Positions 34,721 to 46,798 of a DNA stretch of 64,000 nucleotides are shown here, piece after piece; the first letter of the stretch is position 1, and each line of letters begins with the position of its first letter. The DNA comes from Terebella lapidaria (lineage: Eukaryota > Annelida > Polychaeta > Terebellida > Terebellidae): positions 3,941,001 through 4,005,000 of the forward strand of contig OX424563.1 in the NCBI GenBank assembly GCA_949152475.1, written 5' to 3'. The translations under genes were made by a program, and so were the position numbers. The notes beneath the pieces are model-generated. The model saw only the letters and a program-made list of their open reading frames with translations, had not been told where the DNA came from and made no database searches.

Positions 34721-35638
34721 AAAATCAACAACATTAACTAGAATCAGCCATGGCTTCCGTCGAAAGGAACTTTTCTAATAATGCACTATTTCATGTCTTG
34801 CAAAAACATCTTGTGTAGCAGTCGTTGATCAAATCGAACATTAAATAGTCATTCATTATGTTTGTGACTGTGATCACTAGGTTATTACGGTGGTTGTCAC
34901 ATCAAATATAAATTGTACAAAAATACATAGCTCCTTTGTCCCATTTTATTGACAAAAACTGTTTTCATGGGCAGGTTATACGTTTCGTCCTATAATAGTA
35001 TAATGGACTACGTGGAACAAAGAATTTCACTTGAATAAAGTACTGTGGAGTGTTACAGGATTAGTAATTATCCAGACGAATTGTCAATGGGCATCTCTTT
35101 CTGTGACTACAGGAGAATATCAAGGAGACTCTTGTCTCTATCCCCAGACGAGAAAAGGGCCAAACTGCCGTCAGTAGTGAATAGTTTATTTGTCTCATAC
35201 TCAATGATCTATACGATGCGCAGGCATCAGCAAGGTGGACAAACGGTAGATGGAACCGTGTCACCCATCTATGGCCAATTCGAGCTAGATGGTCATTTTT
35301 GGGAATTCTTGGAAATATTATCAATTAGGCGGCGAGATAAACGAACAACGTTATCGACTTTTATGTGAATTTTAACGTATCAAGGGAATGAATGGACATA
35401 TCAAGCTCATTACAAGTAATCTCTCATTCTTTATACTGCAATGATGAATAGCAGTTTTTGAGCCCGTGAGCTGCTGTTTGCAAACAATGTAATTATATAT
35501 AATCTTCCAAGTTCAGCGCTCAACATCCGGACACGCTTGATCGATTTTGATTATATTCCACGGTGTGATCTGTGTAAAAAACAACTTGCCTCGTAATTTT
35601 GGCTCGCATCGGGCACACTTTGACCCCACCTCCCGCCT

Positions 35639-35669
<31 letters not shown>

Positions 35670-35927
35670 TGCTGGATTCTGCCTTGCAGAGTCATTGAAA
35701 AACTGACAATATATTTCCGAAACTGAATCATTGTGGGGATTTTGTTTGCGTTAAATATTGATAATCATGTGATGTTTCCATTACGGGAGCGAGTTACGGT
35801 ATTCGTGTTCTGGTTGTGTTGTGATCCCGTGTGCATATGTAAATGGCAAAAGTTGCGCCGAGTAATTAATGTTCCCCTAAATTCCAAAGTTATTTTTAAT
35901 TCCACTACAAGTGTTATTTTACACCAC
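34721..35927. other. Non-coding host DNA
   Basis: A 107-codon open frame at 35045-35368 has no recognisable domain. A poly-C tract lies near 35640. Nothing else is supported. Confidence 0.4.
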
Positions 35928-36548
35928 CATAACGATTGAAAAAGATCATAGTGAAGAATAGGCAAAAAGCTGCCTTTATAGATGCAATCTCTTTGAAATG
36001 GATATTACTGATCAACGTGGAGAAAACATACTTACCATGAATCGGAAATAATTCACCTTTTCCGTTGTGCTATCGACCCTTGACGAGAGGCAAACAGATA
36101 AATCAAGCATGAAATCACAATATACCTGGTTGCAATCCAAAGCAATCAAGTAGGTCATTTCACATTCTTGTCATACATTACTTCCACAACAATAATTTAA
36201 TTTTGCGAACCACCTTCATTTTATTGGGCTAATATCAATACATAATTATTGTTTCAATTCATATGTAAGAGAGTTTGTAGAAAGACCATTGATGCTGCCT
36301 GTAGCGTGTCGGAGATTAATGCTATATAGACACCCGGATGGTGCAATATTTATTGAACCGATCATCCGAGTGAATCCGGTGTGATGCTTTCTGAAAAATA
36401 CTATTCATCCGCAGGTGGGCAATCAGGTAACACACTGTACACGACTATCAACGCCATACTGAAAGTTACCGATTTTTCCCATTACACTCAGTAATGCTGA
36501 ACGTTCGATTCAGGTTTATTGGACTGGTGCAGTGGTGCTGATGTGAAT
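35928..36548. repeat. Tandem segmental duplication, unit B, first part
   Basis: It matches 32590-33250 colinearly and stops just before the poly-G tract and TIR element at 36580. The remainder of unit B resumes after that element near 44690. Confidence 0.7.
36036..36077 (-). pseudogene. Exon-like 42-nt block, unit B
   Basis: On the minus strand the block reads VDSTTEKVNYFRFM and ends at a consensus donor ATG|GTAAGTATG. The acceptor position is degenerate (caagg in place of cacag). Its length equals that of its partner at 32702-32743. Coding status is uncertain. Confidence 0.35.
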
Positions 36549-36579
36549 GCGTTCCAAATTTCTTCGGGGGGGGGGGGGG

Positions 36580-36723
36580 GGGGAAGGTTTGAACACACCA
36601 AAATTTAGGTAAATATATCAGGAATCAAAATCCGTTTTGTTGTTTGTTCTATCGGTGGAACCTATGTCACAGGAAGGCCCAGAGTAAGGGTACCCTAAGT
36701 CCAAACTTTGCGCAAATTTCTAG
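36580..36723 (+). repeat. Left terminal inverted repeat
   Basis: It includes 'aaggtttgaacac', 'atcggtggaacctatgtcac' and 'agagtaagggtaccctaag'. It pairs along its whole length with 43614-43757 in reverse complement. Confidence 0.85.
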
Positions 36724-38044
36724 ATACTGAAAATTACTTGTGGCCCTATTAGCACAAATACACCGTCTGAAAGCATGATAAATCTATTGTTTTATCAATT
36801 TCCTGACACAAGGTATTGATTAAATCGATGATTTTAAAACAGAGAGTGATAAACGACAAAATGGCAACTACATACAGAGCGAAAAACGTCACAGAATAAG
36901 AAAATGTATCACGATTACCGGGACATTTGGTAAAATTTAAAAGGTTGGGATAATTTATTTATACAGAATGGCCAGGTGTTTTGCGGGTTTTATCACAGTG
37001 TCGATGTGTATTTGTTTAGTAAATTTCATAATTTATTAATCAGTTGCAAAAGATAGTTTTTCAATTACTACATATGACGTGAACTGATGATCCATGACCA
37101 CATGATCCACACTCACGTTTCAATGAAAGTTCGTCATTTTTCTTAAGTCGGCTAATTTTAGTGAAAAAATATAGCATGTATAAAGTGTTTATATTGAGTT
37201 ACTCATAAGTATTTATCCCATTGAAAGGTATCCAACTATGACAAAATTTCCCTTCCATACCTCATTCATATGGAATGAATGGAATTTTGGTAATTGTTCC
37301 CCACAAAATTTAACTTAGCTTATTTGAATAGCATGTTGAAACACTAGACACAAAGTGTTGAGCGTTTTAAGATATTATATCAAGCTTATTGACGAGAAAT
37401 GTTGCCAACAGCAGACAACACTACGGACCACCATTATTTACATTAGCATTAATTACATGTGCATGGTCAGAATACCGTTGCAGGGCATGTTGTGTCACTA
37501 ATTTTTCATGGGAAGTTTTCGGGGATTATCGGTCAATCAATTTGCTGTCTGTCTAGTTTAATTTGACAATAATAAGATTAAAATCCGCATTTAAATAACA
37601 TGAATACAGGTGTTTGAGCTTCGCAAAAATATACATGTTCGACCTTAAACTTTTACAATAACTGCACAAAAATACATTTATTTCGATTGAAGTGCGTTCT
37701 CAATGGCTATATTGTTCTTTATTGTTTCAGGCAATTCTAGCATAACTGCCTAGGTGTTGACCACTGCACAGAGATATAATCTTTCTACCCATGTACAGTG
37801 TATGTGCTCTGCCATTTGTACAGCGCCTTTGTAGCAGTATGATGTTGATTTTTACCATTGAGCATCTTCCTTCTGACATTTATGACATATCTTTGGCTGA
37901 ACAATGGTGGTAATTTTGTCATTTTTTGTTACTGCAGATGATGGCCACGTCAAGTAACTAACATCTATTGACATAGAAGTAGAATCCATGTACATGCTTA
38001 CCTGTAGCTGTAGTTATTGTCTTGGTGGTGGCTAACTTCGCATA
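36724..38044. other. Non-coding interior of the TIR element
   Basis: About 1.3 kb of AT-rich sequence lies between the left TIR and the gene start. It may contain the promoter or 5' UTR. A tract ending 'ttgtttcag' near 37731 resembles a splice acceptor. Confidence 0.4.
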
Positions 38045-41000
38045 ATGGCAGAGCAGGCTGGTGCTGGAACTTCAGAGCAGGAATGTCTCTGCCATGTCAG
38101 CGGTATCACTGGAGACCTGAAAGACTTTTCGTCAGTAACCTGGAAAACATTTTCATCAGCGGCAGAAGTTCGTCTGGATGATGTGTACCACAGACTGAAT
38201 GATCGCTGGAATCATTGACCGTATGGCTCATACCACCGACATTGCTATCAAATCTACACCCATAAAGCAAACCTCGCACGGATTCTCAGAAACAGAGATC
38301 AGCCAAAAGACCCCAGTGACATATTAACAAAGAAAGCCAAGCTGGAAACCATGTCAACTGTGACAAGACAAAACATTGTTTCTTCTGATGTGACAAAGTG
38401 TATCAACTGCCATGCCCAAAACGCACTGAAGGGAAACATCGAACAAAACAGTGTTATGAGCCGCTGAGCTCATTGCAGATGGGCAAAGCAACAGAAGCGT
38501 TGAGACGAGCGGCACAAATTCGAGAAGACACAAAGATGTTGCTAACCATCGATGGTAATGAGCTTGTGTCAATTGAGGTCAAGTACCATGCATCGTGCTA
38601 CAGACTTTACACAAACAATAAACACCTTGACTCCATACTAGCACAGAATGAACACGAAGCCAACCATTCATCGAAGTATGACCAAGCATTCAATTCAGTT
38701 GTCACGACGGTTGAAACGACTGTTCTGGATGGAACGGACACGATTAAAATCTCAGGTCTGAAGGATCTCTACACACAGAAGTTGTCTGAATATGGAATTG
38801 AAACTTCGTCATACAAAACAGAAAAGCTCAAACGACGTTTGGTTAAACGTTTCGGTGACGATATTGGATTTTGGAATCCGCCAAACCAAACCCAATGTGA
38901 GGTTGTGTTCTCCAAGAGAGTTCCAGTGGAAAATTTTGTAGCAGAAATCCATGACTTTGATGATTATGGCATGTACGATGAAGAATCATCCATACTTCTT
39001 CCGGACTCTAACTCAACCGGCCAACAGGATCAAGTCAGGGAAGTATACTATGCAGTTAAGCACCTCCGGTCACTCTTACTATCACAAGACAAGCTCATTT
39101 CATGGCCTCCACAAGCCAGTGAGCTCACAGAAGAAAATATATGCCTTCCAGTGATGGTCCACAACTTTCTTTATTAGCTCTTTCAAGATGATGACTCCAC
39201 CCAATGTTTCTTGACTGAAAATAGACTAGAGACCTCTGAAGCTCTGAACCGCAAGATCCAGTCAGTTGGACAAGACCTGCTCTTCATTGCATCGAATGGC
39301 CAGATGAAAACACCCAATCACGTCTCTTTACCAATGACTGTCAAGAATTTGACTGGTTCAGCAGAAGTTATCAATCTACTGAACCGATTTGGTCATTCTG
39401 TATTGTACAGTGTACTCGAGGAACTGGAAACAAACATGGCTGAATCCATACTAGAGAAGGGGACAGATGGCGTATCACTCCCTAGCAACACTAAAAAAAA
39501 TGTGCCAGCCATATTTTGCTGGGCCAACAATGATATTGGTGAGGAAACTCTTTCTGGCAAAGATACATCCCACTGCACGAATGGAATTTTGATACAGGAA
39601 AAAGCAGCAGGATGTCTGCCCAGGCCAGCTGTGACGAACACAAAGTCTCTGCAGAAGAAACGTTCATTGTCCCTCGATTTCAAACGCTTGCAGGCTCTTC
39701 AATTCAATGTTGCACGCCGTGTGCGTCCATCAACAATAAATATTTAATGGGAAACCACAGTACAACATGACTAACGAATGCATATTCTGGATTTTGCATG
39801 GCTGCTTCTTCGCATGGACCTAACACTAGCTGACAGTCTAGATGACGTTGACTGTGAAGGTCAACAAACAATTCCAACATGGACCACATTCAATGTGGCA
39901 ATGAGGCAACATTTGGCTCCAATTCCAAATGTTGTTGGGTACTGCCAAGTCATCAACTCCAGTCCTACTGAACTCCCAACAGTGTACACCCTGCTTGTGC
40001 GGTCACTACAAATGGCTGAAGCAGCATGACGTGAATGTGGTAATGGATTTGGCCATATATGCCAAAGCTCTCGAGATAACGTCACAGCACAAGGAAGAAT
40101 TTCAGCGAGTTGTTCTTCAACTGGGTGCATTCCATATTGCATGCAACTTCCTACATGTGATTGGCAAGCGCTTTGCAGATGCAGGCTTGAGGGATCTGCT
40201 TACTGAATCGGGTACAGTAGCTGCTGGATCGGTCAATGGAGTGTTGAGTGGGAAGCATTACATTCGGGAAATGAGGGCACATAAACTCACCATGGAGGCT
40301 ATGTGGCGCTTACAATGGGGAGCTTTCTGCATATGGCTGGAGACAACACAAACAGAAACCACACATGTAAGAAAAGATGTACTCATCGACTTGATCACAA
40401 AGGTTCGGGATGACATGCAAGCGGAACACATAATGGAATTCACATCATCTGAGGAACTAATTCAGCTACGTACACTGTACCAGCAATTCATCACCAGCGA
40501 CCGAGGTTCACAGGCATACTTCTGGAATTCGTACATCGAAATGGTCAATCTGTTGCTACAATTTGTAAGAGCAACAAGAGAAGGTGACTGGACCTTGCAT
40601 CTTGACAGCATTCGCAGAATGCTGCCGTGGATATATGCATATGACAACATCAATTATGCGAAGTATCTGGCATTTCATTGGTGTCAGATGCAGAGACTGG
40701 AATTCACACATCCAGAAGTCTACACACTCATGCGAAATGGTGGAGTCTCAGTTCAGCGAAGTACCAACAATGGATTTGGGAAAGTGGCAGTTGATCAAAC
40801 AATTGAGCAAACCCTAAACAGAAACACAAAAACCAAGGGTGGGATCATTGGCTTTAGTCTCAAAGCAAACACTGTTCAGAGATGGTTCATCACTGCTCAT
40901 GAACGGGCATGCATCACGGCGAACTGCCGTGTAATGGCTGGCATCAAGCAGGGTACAGACCGATTGAAAAAGCCAAACATGACGAGGAGGGGGTTCAGAA

Positions 41001-42730
41001 AATCATGTCTACAGCACTTCAGTGGCAAAACCCATTTGAAGAGTCCACTGAACTCAGTAGCCTAGCCTCTGGGGTGACAGCACCCCCGGAAGTTGTGAAT
41101 GACTTGCTCAAGAGCTAGGGAAAAAGGCCTTTCAGAAGTTTACATCTGACAATACTGATTTCTATGAACCACCGAAGAAACTGACCTTAAAAACGTTCTC
41201 TTCCACGAAAAAGGTCATGTCAGCACAAAAGAAGAAAGGTGAAGTACTGAAGGCTGACCATGCGCTGTTCGCTCGTATGGTTGCACAGACGAGGCAAATG
41301 GAAATGCGGGATGTTCTCAAGCACAATCTAGGACCATTGTCGTACAGTCTCTCATCGTCAGATGGAATGCTTGCAAAGACCACAAATTCCAAGCTGGTAG
41401 AAGTCATAGCCCTGGATATTGCATAGAGACTGAAACTCCTCAGGATGCTATGTATGTGGTTGATGGTATGGCCTTACTACACAGACTTACTGGCATCCCA
41501 GAAACATTCAATGATTTGGCTTGTGTCCTACTGAACATGCTCCTTCATGGCACAGATCCCAACAGCAGAGTCGACATGGTCACTGACACATACCCGGACA
41601 TCTCCATAAATCAAGGAGAACACATTCAGAGGCAGAATAGTACGGGAACCTCAATGATCATCAAGATAACATCTGGTGAACAACACTGTCCCAGACAATG
41701 GCGTCGGTTTTTGTCTCACGGGAAGAATAAGACAGAGTTGATCGAGTTCCTGTTCACTACATGGTCCAAAGATGCATTTGCTCCAATTATAGGTGGACGA
41801 AAACTGGTTATAGCACATGGAGAGCTCTGTCATTGCATCACTAATGAAAACAATTGCACCCGCATCAAGCCACTACCACAACTGGACAGCAACCATGAAG
41901 AAGGAGACACCAGGATCTTCCTGCATGCCAAGGACGCTGCCGACGATGGATTCAGGACAATCGTGATCAAGTCACCTGACACAGACGTCCATATCTTGAC
42001 CTGTTTCTTTCAAGACAGGATTGATGCCACAATGCTTGTCCAGTCTGGGACCAAACGCCGTCCAAGGCTCATCAACATCACAAGTGTTGCTGAAAACCTA
42101 GGGAGCAATGTCTGTAAAGCACTATTGGGCATTCATGCACTAACAGGGTCTGACTCCACAAGTGCCTTTGTCGGACATGGGAAAAAAAGGCTCTTCGGAT
42201 AATCAAAGATGATGGCGATCTATGTACCTCTCTACAGGCACTTGGAAATGATTTCTCCATAGAGCCAACACTGATTGAACGATGTGAAGAATTTGTTTGC
42301 CGTCTTTACGGTTCTAAAGTGGACGACATCAATGAAGCTCGATACCAGATTTTCTGCACCAAGGGCTGTGACTCTTCAAGGCTACCACCAACGAAGGACT
42401 CTCTCCTCAAGCATATTGAGCGATCAAACTACCAGGCTGCGGTGTGGAAACTTTCACTGGAAGCAAAACCGGATATTCCAAGCCCACATGGTCATGGCTG
42501 GACCGTGGTACACAATGACATCAAAGTCAACTGGATGGAACTTCTGCCTGCTCCATCATCTCTACAAGAGCTAGTCATCTGTAAATGTAAAGGTGACTGC
42601 AGTAAAGGCAGATGTTCATGTCTGATGTGCACGCAACTCACTCACATGCACTGAAGCATGTCACTGCTCTGACATCTGTGCAAACAAGAACAAAGACAGT
42701 GAAGACCGTGACGACAGTGATGAAGAGTGA
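38045..42730 (+). pseudogene. FEN/PIN-like nuclease-type and TSO1-like CXC protein gene, broken
   Basis: The frame starts at ATG 38045 and ends near 42730; it would encode roughly 1,500 residues without introns. The N-terminus has two Cys/His motifs (SYHRHCYQIYT and KYHASCYRLYT). A long middle region of unknown fold follows (GAFHIACNFLHVIGKRF). From about 41459 a PIN/FEN-like set of acidic motifs appears: VDGMALLHRL, HEEGDTR near 41894, SPDTDVHIL near 41972 and GSDSTSAF near 42147. The end is a tesmin/TSO1-like CXC motif, CKCKGDCSKGRCSC, continuing as CTEACHCSDIC in another frame. Breaks include in-frame stops near 38216, 39175 and 39747 and frame changes near 38400, 40000, 41000, 41420, 42200 and 42610. 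The family is one I recognise as widespread uncharacterised proteins in cnidarians, fish and molluscs. The nuclease role is inferred from motif order. Confidence 0.7.
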
Positions 42731-43135
42731 AGAGAAGTCACGTGTTATGAACTAATAGTACTTTGGGCTGTTGTCGATGTACATGCATATTGATGTTTTC
42801 ATTACTTTTGTCACAAAGTTCAAGTACAAAGCTTTGCTATCCATGTACATCTATAGTCATCTGTAAATGTAAAGGTGACTACAGTAAAGGCAGATGTTCA
42901 TGTCTGATGTGCACGCAACTCACTCACATGCACTGAAGCATGTCACTGCTCTGACATCTGTGCAAACAAGAACAAAGACAGTGAAGACCGTGACGACAGT
43001 GATGAAGAGTGAAGAGAAGTCACGTGTTATGAACTAATAGTACTTTGGGCTGTTGTCGATGTACATGCATATTGATGTTTTCATTACTTTTGTCACAAAG
43101 TTCAAGTACAAAGCTTTGCTATCTATGTACATCTA
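42572..43135 (+). repeat. 282-bp tandem duplication over the CXC 3' end
   Basis: Units 42572-42853 and 42854-43135 are nearly identical and begin 'tagtcatctgtaaatg'. The unit spans the CXC-coding end and the start of the 3' UTR, so a second CXC-like segment lies downstream of the stop. Confidence 0.9.
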
Positions 43136-43172
43136 TGACTTTGATTCACAGACAACATGTGAGAAACATCTC

Positions 43173-43178
43173 AATAAA
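43173..43178 (+). terminator. Polyadenylation signal of the CXC gene
   Basis: AATAAA in 'catctcaataaagttt' lies shortly after the duplicated 3' end. Confidence 0.5.
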
Positions 43179-43613
43179 GTTTGTTGTATATTCAATGAAT
43201 GTCATTGACTGATAAGGCTGCAGATTACAAACTGCAGTTAGGACATTTTTTTTTTATATTACAAACTTCAGTTTTCGTTGCCTTTTTAGATTGTTGGTTC
43301 AATATTGATCAGGTCTACATTTTATTGACACCATTGGATTGCTCACCCCTTAAAACCATGGACTAGGATAAAAAAAATCATGTTTCTATCACAATTATTG
43401 AAGAACTTATAGCCATTTAAGTTTTCGTAGCCCTGCGGCGGCCATCTTTGAAATGACCCAGTTTTAACCCATTTCGGGAGGTGAGATTTTGGTAGACTTG
43501 TTTTCTGTTGATCAATATACCAGTATTGAAATGAAAAACCACCACAAAACCTTGTGTTACAAATTGATGTGAATTTTGGTGGTTATTTATCAAAAACTGA
43601 CCTGCCTATATAC

Positions 43614-43757
43614 CTACAAATTTGCGCAAAGTTTGGACTTAGGGTACCCTTACTCTGGGCCTTCCTGTGACATAGGTTCCACCGATAGGACAAACAACAA
43701 AACGGATTTGGATTCCTGATACATTTACCTAAATTTTGGTGTATTCAAACCTTCCCC
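43614..43757 (-). repeat. Right terminal inverted repeat
   Basis: This is the reverse complement of 36580-36723 with a handful of mismatches, for example 'aatacacc' for 'aacacacc'. A G tract of about 18 follows at 43764. Confidence 0.85.
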
Positions 43758-44254
43758 ACCCCTGGGGGGGGGGGGGGGGGAGCGAAAGTGCATGTTATGG
43801 GTTTTAGCTCATGGCCTATAATATATTTGATAGTGTTTGAGTATTTTAGTAATATAATCGGATTCATACATATTCATAATTAGTAATTTCACCTGATTTA
43901 AACTCCTTATTTTCCATGTCTTTGAAATTTCACGATTTTGTCTGACACTGAATTTAGACATTGGATAACGGATTCGTTGCACGCATTGTTCGAGAATTAT
44001 GTTGCCCGCTGCTCAATTCCTATCACACCACATATTCTCTTGGTTAGTGGTCATGTCGGACACATGTACGCACACTGGACATAATAAGTGTCATCCCCTG
44101 CTTCCGTCTAATTTAGGCCTGAATTACCTGAAAAATTACCTGAACTTAATATTTCTCTGTTCTTATAGATAAAACAATATCTGATATCGCTAGCTCATGA
44201 AACACGAATATCACTGAACATGATGTATGTATCAACCTATTACCGCTGATAGCA
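43758..44254. other. Non-coding host DNA
   Basis: After the G tract the sequence is AT-rich with no gene or element that I can identify. Confidence 0.45.
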
Positions 44255-44455
44255 AAATTTTGATGATGCTAATAAAAAACCTAACATCAAAAACTGGGAA
44301 TAGAAACAAAGCCCGACCAAACATTTGTATCTGAAGCCACACTGGCGTCATCAGGGGCAGACAGTGTGTATTTCTACAGTGTGTATACAGACAGTTGTTT
44401 CTACTGTACACCAGATGGAATTAGTGCACAACTGCCCAACAACTTATTGAAAACA
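44255..44455 (-). repeat. Dispersed ~200-bp repeat, minus-strand copy
   Basis: This is the reverse complement of the copies near 24.3 and 24.9 kb, with 'gcccgaccaaa', 'gcgtcatcaggggcagacag' and 'cacaactgcccaacaac'. A short internal duplication (acagtgtgtat) is private to this copy. Confidence 0.75.
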
Positions 44456-44689
44456 ATTTAGCAATCTGGAACAACCCCCGTGAAATAGGTGTATGACAAG
44501 TACATCAGTACCCGATCACAAGCCAAAAGGCTACTGAGTTGATGGTAACATTGTTTGCAAACCATCAACCCGAAGAATCCAGTAAAAATATTGGACGATC
44601 TACAAAATAAATTATATATTGGAAGGTTTATTCGTAGTTCCGAGTGATTCCTCGGAGTAAAACGACGGACAATCATTTTATTAAACGGT

Positions 44690-45400
44690 ACATAGTGAAG
44701 TATGTGCTTATGGACAGCTCGTACAATAGATCATAATTAAAACTGATCAAGCATGACAGTGTATTACACGCGGTGGTTGAGATTAATCAATACATAATCA
44801 TAACTTTGAAATTATGTAACCGAGACAATAATCAATTTCGCATGTGGCTGGATTTTAATTTCTCTGATCCCACGAATCACTAATTTTTTTCAGCTGCTGG
44901 TGCTCACCTGGATGGGCCTTGAATAGGTTTACGTCATGTCTTTCAAGCCTAAATACATTGAATGCTTGTTGTCCAGCGAACATTACATGACCATGTGCGA
45001 CACCATTTTTCAATGCAACACCCTGGTTGGGACATGACCGATTCATGTATCGTTGAGCATAGTGTTGATCACGGGACGTTGATGACACTTTTATTTGGAA
45101 CAAACTGATTATAGCAACGCAACTGAAAAAATAAATCGTGCCATAAAATTGTAGAATTGACTAAAAACTGTGAATACCGGATTCAATGTCAGATAACATT
45201 ACATTTTGGATGTCAAATATCCATGCACATTTAAACTCTTTCATGACAGATATTGGAATAGTCAACTAGATATATGCCAAGACAAACAAATGAATTGAGT
45301 GATATAAAAGCTTAAAATGGAATGTATCACATGTTCGGGATGACACCTTCCAAGACTTCCCGATTAAGTTGGTATTTTCTAAACAATCTGCCCTGCTACA
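44690..45400. repeat. Tandem segmental duplication, unit B, second part
   Basis: It matches 34110-34720 in order, including the 115-nt exon-like block and the 'ccttccaa' block near 45348. Confidence 0.65.
44908..45022 (-). CDS. Exon-like 115-nt block, unit B (open)
   Basis: On the minus strand this block is preceded by an acceptor-like cccaaccag and followed by a donor-like GTGAGC. It reads openly as GVALKNGVAHGHVMFAGQ... and ends ...LFKAHP, in about 38 codons. The paired block at 34303-34417 has the same length with no gaps. I do not recognise the protein. It may be one exon of a larger host gene, or a relic of one. Confidence 0.4.
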
Positions 45401-46794
45401 TTGTATGATAATGGGTAGTATGTTTTGAATGGCAGAATGTGTCATTATTACACGATGACACAAGCTCAATCTGTTATAACAGTGCAAGTAAATGACAGGG
45501 ATCGAGGTCGACATATTCTCAAAAAATATTAGCCGAAATGTGCCCTATGCGCTGCTCGAAGCGGCAAGTGGAGAGGGCATATTATTCTAAGGGACAACGG
45601 AGGTGAAATGAATGTGCCCATGTGAACCTCATGAAATGAGTTTGTGACAAGTACACAAGTATTGAGCCACAAGCCAAAAGTGTATCAAAATGATGATATA
45701 CTTAGGTTTCGAGATTGATGGACTCGCAGAGTTTTTCTTTCACATTTACAGTATGTTTTAAACGTGTAAAATAATACATGAAAGTGAGAGTCCACTAATT
45801 TTATCTGGCTTGTTGCAGAGAAATTGTGTCGTGATAAAGTATATTATTATTCCACATAATCTCACGAGAAAAGAGTACTCCATTATTCATTGTATTCAAG
45901 AAGACTTTTCATCTTCTCGAAGAATAAAGAAGCACAGCATGTAGATGTGTTTTGTATGCAGTAGATGGCCGGCAGAGTTATAAATAAGACACGAAGAAAA
46001 TTAGCATTTAAATAGAATCCTGTGCAGTTTGCAAGGCATGTTTTTCGGCCTCTGGCACTGAAAAAGTATATTTTGATATTGAAAAAAAAAATCATGTTTG
46101 ATTTATAAAACGAACGCTGTATGCAGATAGAACGAACAAGATTGACACATTTGTAACAAACACATTTTCATCATTACAGTCATGAACCGAAATATGGACA
46201 CAAACAAAGTTCGTGATGATTGTATGAATTATACCATAGAAACAATAACAAATAAGAGGAATTTCGAGTGATCAAAACCGATCTCGAATGGCTAAGTCAG
46301 GATGTCTAATTACAAAGTCGTGATTTCGAGTTACAAAGTCGTGATCTCGAATTACAATGTCGTGCCCTCTAATTATAAAGTCATGATCTCGAACTACAGA
46401 GTCCATATCTCAAATTACAAAGTCAAGATCTCGAATTACAAAGTGTTCATCCTGAACTGGATGGTATTGAAGTACAAGTAAAACGAAACTATTCGTATAA
46501 CCACGTTGGAAAATGAACTAACTTACCGGAGTGCATTTATTTCATTATGTATCAAGATCTTCATTAGGTCGAAACTACAACCATTTTAAAAAGTGAATTC
46601 GCCATCGAATTTCAGAATTCAATTATAAATACTCGAAATATTTCTTGCATATTGCTTGATTTGCAAGTTAGCGACCATGACATCTCTCTCCGGGAGGTCT
46701 TGTAACCAAAGAAATATTGATATAATACACAATAAAATGTATTGGTCAGAACGCCGGTGTCTTCAGTGAAGTGCATTTAGCTATTGGAATTATA
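45401..46794. other. Non-coding host DNA
   Basis: No gene is supported. At about 46295-46445 a ~24-bp minisatellite repeats variants of 'tctcgaattacaaagtcgtga'. Confidence 0.45.
46295..46445. repeat. ~24-bp minisatellite
   Basis: Six or so diverged units of 'tctcgaattacaaagtcgtga'. Related words occur on the other side of the LTR element near 55530 and 55650. Confidence 0.75.
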
Positions 46795-46798
46795 GTAC

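Larger units (their letters stand above)
36580..43757 (+). mobile_element. 7.2-kb long-TIR element carrying a CXC-domain gene
   Basis: Inverted repeats of about 140 bases and ~95% identity face each other at 36580-36723 and 43614-43757, starting GGGGAAGGTTTGAA. Outside each end lies a long G run (left) or a short spacer plus a G run (right), which hides any target duplication. Between them lies one long, broken gene (38045-42730) and no recognised transposase. The element splits unit B of a tandem duplication, which supports it being an insertion. Alternative: two copies of a short TIR-like repeat landed on either side of a gene relic by chance. Confidence 0.6.
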
